Positions 34,205-41,523 of a DNA stretch of 64,000 nucleotides are shown piece by piece; position 1 is the stretch's first letter; every line of letters begins with the position of its first letter. The notes under the pieces are model-generated. The model was given only the letters and a program-made list of their open reading frames with translations, ran no database searches and was not told where the DNA came from. The stretch covers positions 31,369-95,368 of the forward strand of contig CACZDV010000022.1 in NCBI GenBank assembly GCA_902780025.1, written 5' to 3'. This DNA comes from an uncultured Prevotellaceae bacterium (GTDB lineage Bacteria > Bacteroidota > Bacteroidia > Bacteroidales > Bacteroidaceae). The position numbers and the translations under genes were made by a program.

Positions 34205-34787
34205 CCTCTCACGGAAAATGTAGGGAAATTTATCCAGAAGTGCTACCTCGTCATCGCGAAGTGCCACTTCGTTGTTGTGAGACGGTACTTCATAAAAAAG
34301 TGGCATCACTCCCTAAATCGCTGGAAAAGTCTTTGTAGAAAGGGGTTTTGAAACGGGAGAGATTGTCAAAATCTCTCCCATATCTCTCCCTTTTCTCTCC
34401 CGTTACCACTCCCTTGTCACTCTGAGAGCTGGTGGGGATTACGGGAGGGATATGGGAGAGAAAAGGGAGGGATGAAGGGAGGGATGAATCTCTCTAACCC
34501 CCTTTATACAAAGGATTTTTGCTCAAAAAAGGGAGGGATGGCGGAAAATGCTTTGAAGCACATTCAAACAACTCAACTTTCGCAAGTTAAGAGAAGTCAT
34601 GGGAAGTCATCGCGGTTTTCGACAGCTCAAGAAGTCGTGGGACTTTAGTCGGAGTAAACTACCCCCTTTACTCCGACCAAAGGGGGAGTTTGGTGCCGGT
34701 AAAAGGGACGCTACCCGGCAGGTAGCGGGCCTGTAGGTACTGGGTAGCGAGGCGAAAGATTTCGGTTAGTGCTGTATAAATATCGTT
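34205..34787. repeat. Convergent intergenic region packed with repeats and hairpins
   Basis: 583 bp between the GH31 and PAP2 stops with no plausible gene. It holds, in order: dispersed hairpin repeat copy B (34258-34290); a perfect 10-bp hairpin GGGAGAGATT/AATCTCTCCC (34355-34379); a quasi-palindromic block of CTCTCCC and GGGAGGGAT units (34384-34482); GAAGTCATGGG-type direct repeats (34590-34645); a perfect 11-bp hairpin GTCGGAGTAAA/TTTACTCCGAC (34648-34677); and GCTACC/GGTAGC arms near 34711-34727. No coding signal or promoter was found. Confidence 0.75.
34258..34290 (+). repeat. Dispersed hairpin repeat, copy B
   Basis: GAAGTGCCACTTCG, loop TTGTTG, TGAGACGGTACTT. It differs from copy A (9068-9101) at 4 of 33 positions, all transitions; two of these keep pairing through G-T. 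It is 3' of the GH31 gene, the same orientation to transcription as copy A. Confidence 0.7.
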
Positions 34788-35516
34788 CTAATATTTGCCT
34801 ATCAGTTCTTCTTTTACCTTGGCCAGTTGTTTCTGGAAAGCCTCGTCGGCATGTAGTCGGGCAATACAGGCACTGGCAATCAGTCGTGCTGCTTCAACGT
34901 CTGTCTGGTAGTGATAGCCGGCAATGATACGGCTTTGTCCGTACTCATAGCCTGTCTTCAGGATCTGTTCTGCGCGAGCCGGATTCAACTCGGACAACAA
35001 CAGGGCAAAAGCCCATCCCAGAGCGGCATGACTGGAGGGGTAGCTCGGCGTATGGTGAGTTTCTTCCTCTTCGGGAATAAGCGTAACTTCGTTGAAGTAG
35101 AGGAAGGGCCGTTGGCGGTTGAAGTGGCGCTTGGCCTTGCGGGTGGCCGTATAGCTGTCGTTCTTGACTCGCTCTAAAAGATAGGCCAGTTCAGGGGTCT
35201 GCTCTTGAGAGAGTTCCGTTCCGAAAGGTTCGGAGAACAACTGCATCACAGACTGCAGCTTAGTGTCGGCATCCCGTCGTGCCTGCTCGCCTCGAGGTGT
35301 ATCGCGCAGGGATTTCCCCCAGTAATTCCACACCATGTCGGACACGAACGTATCAGAGCCAAAAGCTGGCGGGGCTGGCAGGAATGCGGAGCCATCGAGC
35401 ATCTGTTCGCTGGTCAGGAATGTGGGCCACTCTTTTTTCTGTGTGGCGGTGGTGTCTGTCTGGGCCTGTAGTGTCAGACTGCTTATCGCGAAAAGTAAGA
35501 ATAAGGCTTTCTTCAT
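34788..35516 (-). CDS. Secreted class A-type acid phosphatase (PAP2 fold)
   Basis: 242 aa, periplasmic phosphomonoesterase. Signal peptide in the first 18-20 residues (KKALFLLFAISSLTLQAQ). The three PAP2 motifs are complete: KRHFNRQRP, PSYPSSHAALG and SRIIAGYHYQTDVEA. This arrangement with a soluble, all-helical body matches non-specific acid phosphatases (PhoN/PhoC class). The frame is open to 35540; ATG 35516 is chosen for the signal peptide and lies after the -7 box at 35538-35545. No operon partner. Confidence 0.88.
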   Translation of the reverse strand: MKKALFLLFAISSLTLQAQTDTTATQKKEWPTFLTSEQMLDGSAFLPAPPAFGSDTFVSDMVWNYWGKSLRDTPRGEQARRDADTKLQSVMQLFSEPFGTELSQEQTPELAYLLERVKNDSYTATRKAKRHFNRQRPFLYFNEVTLIPEEEETHHTPSYPSSHAALGWAFALLLSELNPARAEQILKTGYEYGQSRIIAGYHYQTDVEAARLIASACIARLHADEAFQKQLAKVKEELIGKY

Positions 35517-35537
35517 AAAAGATTTTAATTTTGCGTG

Positions 35538-35545
35538 CAAAGATA
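35538..35545 (-). promoter_or_regulatory. -7 box for the acid phosphatase gene
   Basis: TATCTTTG on the minus strand, 22 nt upstream of the ATG. A plus-strand TAATTTTG at 35568-35575 probably serves the divergent aldo/keto reductase gene. Confidence 0.55.
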
Positions 35546-35603
35546 AGCAATTTCAAGGAAAAAACCGTAATTTTGCAAGAGTTATTTCCTAAAACGTACC
35601 AAC

Positions 35604-36572
35604 ATGATGGAGAATTATCTTGCTGACCCTCAGCGCTACGACGGCGGTATGCAGTATAACCGCTGCGGCCGTTCGGGTGTCATGCTGCCCAAGGTGTCGC
35701 TCGGTTTCTGGCACAACTTCGGCGGCGTGGACCCCTTTGAGCGGAGCCGCGAAATCACCCGCTATGCCTTTGACCACGGCGTCACCCACTTCGACCTGGC
35801 CAACAACTACGGTCCGCCCTATGGCTCGGCCGAGGAGACGTTGGGGCGGCTGATGGACGATGACTTCCGTCCCTACCGCGACGAGCTGTTCATCTCGACC
35901 AAGGCGGGCTATGACATGTGGCCCGGCCCCTACGGCAACTGGGGCTCACGTAAGTACCTGATGGCTTCGCTCGACCAGTCGCTGCGCCGCATGCACCTCG
36001 ACTACGTCGACCTGTTCTACAGCCACCGCTACGACCCAGAGACGCCGTTGGAAGAGACGTTGCAGGCGTTGGTTGACATCGTCCGTGCCGGCAAGGCCCT
36101 CTATGTGGGCATCTCGCGCTGGCCGTTAGAGGCCACCCGCTTTGCCTTCCAGTATCTGAAGGAGCGCGACGTGCCCTGCCTCATCTATCAGGGGAAGCTC
36201 AATATGCTGGACCGCGAACCGCAGGAGCAGGGCATCCTCGACCTCTGCCGCGAGGCGGGTGTCGGCTTCATCTCGTTCTCGCCCCTGGCACAGGGACTGC
36301 TCACCGACCGTTACCTGAACGGCATCCCTGACGACTCGCGAATGTCGAAGGGCAAGTTCCTGCGCCCCGATATGCTGACGGACGAGGTGCTGGGGAAGAT
36401 TCGCAGGTGGAATGCCATTGCCCAGGAGCGCGGAGAAACGCTGGCCGAGATGGCGTTGGCCTGGATTCTGCAGCAGTCGGGTGTCACCAGCGTCCTCGTA
36501 GGAGCCAGCTCCGTCCAACAGTTGCAGAAGAACCTGCGCTGCGTCAATGCCAACAATCAACTCATAACCTAA
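35604..36572 (+). CDS. Aldo/keto reductase (YghZ-like)
   Basis: 322 aa, cytoplasmic NADPH-dependent oxidoreductase. The AKR active site is present: D and Y in FDLANNYG, K in ISTKAGYDMWPGPYG, H in YSHRYDPETP. The WPGPYGNWGSRKYL block is typical of the YghZ/L-glyceraldehyde-3-phosphate reductase and potassium-channel-beta-like branch. The end, GVTSVLVGASSVQQL, is the usual NADP-binding loop. It precedes the second GH31 gene by 17 bp, so it may reduce a sugar released by that enzyme, though the substrate is unknown. Confidence 0.9.
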   Translation: MMENYLADPQRYDGGMQYNRCGRSGVMLPKVSLGFWHNFGGVDPFERSREITRYAFDHGVTHFDLANNYGPPYGSAEETLGRLMDDDFRPYRDELFISTKAGYDMWPGPYGNWGSRKYLMASLDQSLRRMHLDYVDLFYSHRYDPETPLEETLQALVDIVRAGKALYVGISRWPLEATRFAFQYLKERDVPCLIYQGKLNMLDREPQEQGILDLCREAGVGFISFSPLAQGLLTDRYLNGIPDDSRMSKGKFLRPDMLTDEVLGKIRRWNAIAQERGETLAEMALAWILQQSGVTSVLVGASSVQQLQKNLRCVNANNQLIT

Positions 36573-36589
36573 TAAAACCAATATGACTT

Positions 36590-38944
36590 ATGAATAAAAG
36601 AATTTTTACATTGGCCGTCATGGCCGTAAGCCTGCTGCAAGGCTATGCGCAGGACGTGAAGGTGGAGTTCTTCACCCCCACCATTGTGCACATCGTGAAA
36701 GGCCAGCCCACCAAGACGCTGGTCGTAACGGCAAAGCCCGAGAATGTGGCTGTCACCCAGAAAGGTAACACCTGGACGAGCAGCGAACTGACCGTGAAGC
36801 TCAATCCGGAAACCAAAAGCCTGACGTTTATGACGAGCAAGGGCAAGGTGCTCTTAAGGGAGCAGGGCTGGAGTCTGATACGGAAGAATATTGACGAGTT
36901 TGAGGTCAGTCAGACTTTCCAGCTTGACAAGGACGAGGCCATCTACGGACTGGGTACCATCCAGAACGGTAAGATGAACCGCCGAGGCGAGAAGAAGCGC
37001 ATGGAGCAGTCGAACCTCGAGGACTTCCAGAACGTGCTGCAGTCAATCAAGGGCTGGGGCCTCTATTGGGAGAACTACTCGCCCACGTTGTTCGAGGACA
37101 ATGCCCAGGGTATGACGTTCACTTCGGAGGCTGGTCAGGGCATTGACTATTACTTCATGTATGGCGGAAGTGCCGACGGCGTGATAGCCCAGATGCGACA
37201 GCTCAGCGGCGACGTGCCGATGTTCCCGTTGTGGACCTATGGCTACTGGCAGTCGAAGGAGCGCTACAAGAGCGCCCGCGAGACGGAGGGCATCGTCGAC
37301 CAGTACCGTGCCCTGAACGTGCCCCTCGACGGTATTATCCAGGACTGGCAGTACTGGGGCTCGAACTATCTGTGGAACGCTATGGACTTCCTGGCCGAGG
37401 ACTTCAGCAACGGCAAGCAGATGATAGACAACGTTCACAAGAAGCATGCCCACTTCATGATCAGCATCTGGGCCAGCTTCGGCCCCCAGACGCAGCAGTT
37501 CCGTGAGCTGAATGAGAAGGGTCTGCTGCTGCCCATCGAGACGTGGCCGCAGAGCGGTATCTCGCATGTTTGGCCTCCCATCATGAAATATCCCTCGGGC
37601 GTGAAGGTCTACGACGCCTTCAGTCCTGTGGCCCGCGACATCTACTGGAAGTACCTGAAGACGCTCTACGACTACGGAACGGATGCGTGGTGGATGGACT
37701 CTACCGACCCCGACTTCTTCAATCCGAAGGAGAGCGACTACGCCCACAAGGTGACGGGCGGCTCGTGGCGCTTACTGCGTAATGCCTTCCCGTTGGAGAC
37801 GGTTCGAGGCATTTATCAGAGCCAGCGTAAGGACGACCGGGACAAGCGCGTCTTCATCATGACGCGAAGCAGCTATGCCGGACAGCAGCACTACGGCTCG
37901 AACATGTGGAGCGGCGACGTCAACTCATCGTGGGACATGCTGCGCAAGCAGGTGCCCTGCGGACTGAGTTTCACGCTGACGGGTAACCCCAACTTCAATA
38001 CCGACATCGGCGGCTTCTTCTGCGGTTCGTACAACACCCGTGGCAGCGGTTCGGCTCCGAAGAACCCGCAGTTCCAGGAACTCTACGTGCGCTGGATGCA
38101 GTACGGACTGTTCTGCCCGGTCTTCCGCAGTCACGGTGCCGATGCTCCGCGTGAGATCTGGCAGTTCGGCAAGAAAGGCGAGCCCGTCTACGATGCCATC
38201 GAGAAGCAGATACGCCTGCGCTACCGCCTGATACCTTATCTATATAGTACGGCTTGGCAGGTGACCTCGAACAATGACAGCTATATGCGTCCGCTGTTTG
38301 CCGACTTCGCCAGCGACAAGAAGGTGTGGAACATGACGGATGAGTTCATGTTCGGTCGCAGCATCCTGGCTTGTCCCATCGTCAACCCGCAGTACACGGA
38401 AGAGAAGATTATCCGCACGAACGAGATGACGGGCTGGGACCGTCAGGAAGTGAGAAGTGAGGGAGTGAAGAGTGATAAATTGGACTTCACGCAGACGAAG
38501 ACGGCCACCAAGTATCTGCCGAAGGGTGCCACCTGGTACGACTTCTGGACGGGCAAAGCCTATAAGGGCGGACAGAACGTGACGCTGCAGACCTCGTTCG
38601 ACCGCGTACCGATGTTCGTACGTGCCGGCAGCATCCTGCCCCTCGGCCCCGAGATGCAGTACGTGGGAGAGAAATCGTGGGACAATCTTGAGGTGCGCAT
38701 CTATCCCGGTGCCAACGGCAGCTTCACGCTGTATGAGGACGAGGGCGACTCCTATCACTACGAGAAGGGTGTCTATAGCACCATCCCCTTCAGCTGGAAC
38801 GACAAGAGCCGTACCCTGACCATCGGTAGCCGTCAGGGCAGCTACCCCGGTATGCTGCAGCAACGTCAGTTCACCGTCGTCACTCCTGACGGTACCAGCA
38901 CCACTATCAGTTACGACGGCAAGGAACAGACGGTCAGACTATAA
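36590..38944 (+). CDS. GH31 family glycoside hydrolase
   Basis: 784 aa, exported (signal peptide about 1-20, FTLAVMAVSLLQGYAQ). N-terminal sandwich, barrel with FPLWTYGYWQSKERYKS, nucleophile Asp in WWMDSTDPDF, acid/base Asp in WSGDVNSSWDML, then C-terminal sandwiches (RAGSILPLGPEMQ). It lacks the PA14 insert of the first GH31. Substrate could be alpha-xylosyl, alpha-glucosyl or alpha-galactosyl; sequence alone does not decide. Residues about 620-630 (EVRSEGVKSDK) come from a four-unit heptamer array inserted before YLPKGATWYDFWTGK. Confidence 0.9.
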   Translation: MNKRIFTLAVMAVSLLQGYAQDVKVEFFTPTIVHIVKGQPTKTLVVTAKPENVAVTQKGNTWTSSELTVKLNPETKSLTFMTSKGKVLLREQGWSLIRKNIDEFEVSQTFQLDKDEAIYGLGTIQNGKMNRRGEKKRMEQSNLEDFQNVLQSIKGWGLYWENYSPTLFEDNAQGMTFTSEAGQGIDYYFMYGGSADGVIAQMRQLSGDVPMFPLWTYGYWQSKERYKSARETEGIVDQYRALNVPLDGIIQDWQYWGSNYLWNAMDFLAEDFSNGKQMIDNVHKKHAHFMISIWASFGPQTQQFRELNEKGLLLPIETWPQSGISHVWPPIMKYPSGVKVYDAFSPVARDIYWKYLKTLYDYGTDAWWMDSTDPDFFNPKESDYAHKVTGGSWRLLRNAFPLETVRGIYQSQRKDDRDKRVFIMTRSSYAGQQHYGSNMWSGDVNSSWDMLRKQVPCGLSFTLTGNPNFNTDIGGFFCGSYNTRGSGSAPKNPQFQELYVRWMQYGLFCPVFRSHGADAPREIWQFGKKGEPVYDAIEKQIRLRYRLIPYLYSTAWQVTSNNDSYMRPLFADFASDKKVWNMTDEFMFGRSILACPIVNPQYTEEKIIRTNEMTGWDRQEVRSEGVKSDKLDFTQTKTATKYLPKGATWYDFWTGKAYKGGQNVTLQTSFDRVPMFVRAGSILPLGPEMQYVGEKSWDNLEVRIYPGANGSFTLYEDEGDSYHYEKGVYSTIPFSWNDKSRTLTIGSRQGSYPGMLQQRQFTVVTPDGTSTTISYDGKEQTVRL
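38448..38475. repeat. Four-unit heptamer array in the second GH31 gene
   Basis: AAGTGAG, AAGTGAG, GGAGTGA, AGAGTGA: 28 nt, in frame within the C-terminal sandwich region. Confidence 0.78.
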
Positions 38945-38971
38945 TGCCGAGTGTGTGCCACTACTGCATCC

Positions 38972-40849
38972 ATGAATGCTATTGAAGCCCTGACACAACA
39001 ACGGCTGCTGCTTCAGCTGGAGTATCAGACGGAAAAGGAAGCTTTCCGCCGACAGACCGAGGAAATGGGGCTGTTGCGGAAGGTGAAACGGGGTGATGCC
39101 TGGTGGACGGTGCGTGTGGAGCGCAGTTTCTACAACTCTCTGAATCAGCTGTGCGTAGAGGTAATACGCACAGCTGATCAGGAGATTGAGCATAACTTTG
39201 AGTTTGGGCGGCCAGTGGTATTCTTTTCAGGTCAGACAAGCCCAAACAACAAGATAAGCATAAAGTATTGGAACTTCACAGGAAGCGTCAGCTATGTCGA
39301 CGGCGACCGTATGGTGGTTAGTGTGCCTGACTCGGCCCCACTGACTGATTTGCAGAGTACGGAGGGCGTTGGCGTGCAATTGTCGTTCGACGAAACCTCT
39401 TATAAGATGATGTTCGACGCCTTGGACCGTGTTATGCGTTCCAAGGGGCGCTTAGGTTACTTGCGCGATCTGTTCTACTCGCGCCAGAAGGCAGAGACCT
39501 TCAGTTTTGCGCCGTTGCATTTCCCCTACCTGAACAAAACGCAGGAGGATGCCGTCAACCATGTACTGTGGGCGAAGGACGTTGCCATTGTCCACGGACC
39601 GCCGGGCACGGGTAAGACGACAACACTTGTTGAGGCTATCTATGAGACACTACGCCGCGAGAACCAGGTGCTGGTTTGTGCGCAGTCGAACATGGCCGTT
39701 GACTGGATTAGCGAAAAGCTCGTCGACCGAGGCATTCCCGTATTAAGGATAGGTAATCCCACGCGTGTGAACGACAAAATGCTGTCGTTTACCTATGAGC
39801 GTCGTTTCGAGGCTCATCCTGACTACGAACTGCTATGGGCTATAAGAAAGGCCATCCGTGACTTGCGTTCCCATCGGAAACGGGGTGACGAGAAATATCA
39901 CCAGAAGATGGAGCGGTTAAAAGACCGTGCTACGGAACTTGAGATTCGCATCAACGCCCAGCTTTTTGGCGAGGCTCGTGTCATTGCCTGCACGTTGGTA
40001 GGCTCCGCCCACCGGTTATTGGACGGTCAGAAGTTCGGCACCTTATTTATAGATGAGGCTGCACAGGCCTTGGAGGCTGCCTGCTGGATTCCTATCCGCC
40101 GCTGTTCGCGGGTTATCTTAGCCGGCGACCATTGTCAGTTACCCCCAACAGTAAAGAGCATTGCCGCCTTGAAGGCGGGGTTGGGAAAGACGCTGATGGA
40201 GCGTATTGTAGAGAACAAGCCCGAGGTCGTCACGCTGCTCCGCATGCAGTATCGCATGAACGAGGAAATCATGCGCTTCTCCTCAGACTGGTTCTATGGA
40301 AACCAGGTGGAAAGTGCGCCTGAGGTGAAATATCGCTCAATACTTGACCTCGACGTGCCGATGGAGTGGGTAGACACGAGTGAATTGGATGTCAAGGAAC
40401 AATTTGTCGGCGAGTCATTCGGGCGCATCAATAAAGCTGAGGCGGAGTTGACGCTACTGACCCTACAGCAGTACTTCGAACGTATTGGCAAGACGCGTGT
40501 ACTCAATGAGCGGTTGGATGTTGGCGTGATTTCTCCCTATCGGGCTCAGGTACAGTACCTGCGTTCACAATTGAAAAAGAAGGAATACTTCAAACCTTTC
40601 CGCCACCTTATTACCGTCAATACCGTTGATGGCTTCCAGGGACAGGAGCGCGACATCATCGTCATTTCGCTCGTTCGTTCTAATGACGAGGGACAGATAG
40701 GTTTTCTCCGCGACCTGCGACGCATGAATGTGGCCATCACCCGTGCCCGTATGAAGCTCATCATCCTTGGTGACGTTCATACGATGATGCGTCACCCTTT
40801 CTACCGCAAGCTCTTTGAGTATATTAAAGCCTTGAACGCCCCAGAATGA
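38972..40849 (+). CDS. SF1B (Upf1/IGHMBP2-like) helicase
   Basis: 625-aa ATP-dependent DNA or RNA helicase. Walker A is GPPGTGKTTT, Walker B IDEAAQALEA, with motif III GDHCQLPPT, motif IV MQYRMNEEIM, motif V VNTVDGFQGQERD and motif VI NVAITRARMKL all present. An N-terminal OB-like region with a coiled segment precedes the ATPase. The frame is open from GTG 38951, but ATG 38972 gives the usual start. It lies in the middle of carbohydrate genes without obvious functional link; the GH31 stop is 27 bp upstream. Confidence 0.88.
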   Translation: MNAIEALTQQRLLLQLEYQTEKEAFRRQTEEMGLLRKVKRGDAWWTVRVERSFYNSLNQLCVEVIRTADQEIEHNFEFGRPVVFFSGQTSPNNKISIKYWNFTGSVSYVDGDRMVVSVPDSAPLTDLQSTEGVGVQLSFDETSYKMMFDALDRVMRSKGRLGYLRDLFYSRQKAETFSFAPLHFPYLNKTQEDAVNHVLWAKDVAIVHGPPGTGKTTTLVEAIYETLRRENQVLVCAQSNMAVDWISEKLVDRGIPVLRIGNPTRVNDKMLSFTYERRFEAHPDYELLWAIRKAIRDLRSHRKRGDEKYHQKMERLKDRATELEIRINAQLFGEARVIACTLVGSAHRLLDGQKFGTLFIDEAAQALEAACWIPIRRCSRVILAGDHCQLPPTVKSIAALKAGLGKTLMERIVENKPEVVTLLRMQYRMNEEIMRFSSDWFYGNQVESAPEVKYRSILDLDVPMEWVDTSELDVKEQFVGESFGRINKAEAELTLLTLQQYFERIGKTRVLNERLDVGVISPYRAQVQYLRSQLKKKEYFKPFRHLITVNTVDGFQGQERDIIVISLVRSNDEGQIGFLRDLRRMNVAITRARMKLIILGDVHTMMRHPFYRKLFEYIKALNAPE

Positions 40850-40855
40850 TACCTG

Positions 40856-41428
40856 TCAAGGGAATGTCATGGTCAGGGATACTCCAACGGTCTTGGAATC
40901 TGGAGTAAATGTGGGCAAGGCGGTGACAGTAGCTTCGCACTTATCCCAGCCGAACACTTTCCGTTCCAACGGCAGTAACCAATAAGCAGCACGAGCTGAC
41001 AGTACCCCAATAGCGGCACCAGCCAAAACATCATGGGTGTAGTGATGGTCGCCAGTGACGCGAAGAACACCTATGCCCGTTGCTAAGGCATAGGCTCCGA
41101 TGCCCCAACCCCATCCGTATTCCGACCTGACCAGTTCGGCACCCGCAAAGGCACGGGCCGTATGGCCTGAGGGAAACGAACGGTTGTCACTGCCATCAGG
41201 ACGACGTTCGTGAACGGTTAATTTCAAACCACCGGCAACCGCCGTCATCGTAGTGAAAGCAGTGGCAGTCAATGCAACCCGTTCGCGAAACGGATGCTGC
41301 GCCTTGATGCCAATGAAGTCAAATCCCACAGCGGCAGCAAAGGGAGCATACTGCATGGTGTTGTCGATGACTTGAGCCTGTGTGCGGATGGCCGTTAATA
41401 GCAGCAATATAATCATTTTGGCTTTCAC
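40856..41428 (-). CDS. PAP2 family phosphatase
   Basis: 190 aa, membrane-associated or periplasmic. PAP2 motifs: KLTVHERRPDGSDNRS, FPSGHTARAFAG and VTGDHHYTHDVLAG. It starts with GTG at 41428; an ATG at codon 5 (41416) is also possible. The first 18 residues form a signal peptide or anchor. Likely hydrolyses lipid or isoprenoid phosphates. The -7-like TAATTTTG (41441-41434, minus strand) is only 5 nt from the GTG. It converges on the helicase gene with a 6-bp gap. Confidence 0.82.
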   Translation of the reverse strand: MKAKMIILLLLTAIRTQAQVIDNTMQYAPFAAAVGFDFIGIKAQHPFRERVALTATAFTTMTAVAGGLKLTVHERRPDGSDNRSFPSGHTARAFAGAELVRSEYGWGWGIGAYALATGIGVLRVTGDHHYTHDVLAGAAIGVLSARAAYWLLPLERKVFGWDKCEATVTALPTFTPDSKTVGVSLTMTFP

Positions 41429-41485
41429 GGCTACAAAATTACAAAATAAATATCACTTCGGAAGCTATAATTGTGAAATTATTCG

Positions 41486-41493
41486 TATCTTTG
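41486..41493 (+). promoter_or_regulatory. -7 box for the GH51-GH51-GH105 operon
   Basis: TATCTTTG, 30 nt upstream of the first GH51 ATG (41524). The -33 region is weak (TTGTG near 41471). Confidence 0.6.
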
Positions 41494-41523
41494 CGGTCAA
41501 AACAAACAATAACGCGAAAACCA

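Noticed and set aside
34205-34787. Degraded insertion sequence in the convergent gap
   Set aside because: No transposase fragment in any frame and no single pair of terminal repeats bounds the region.
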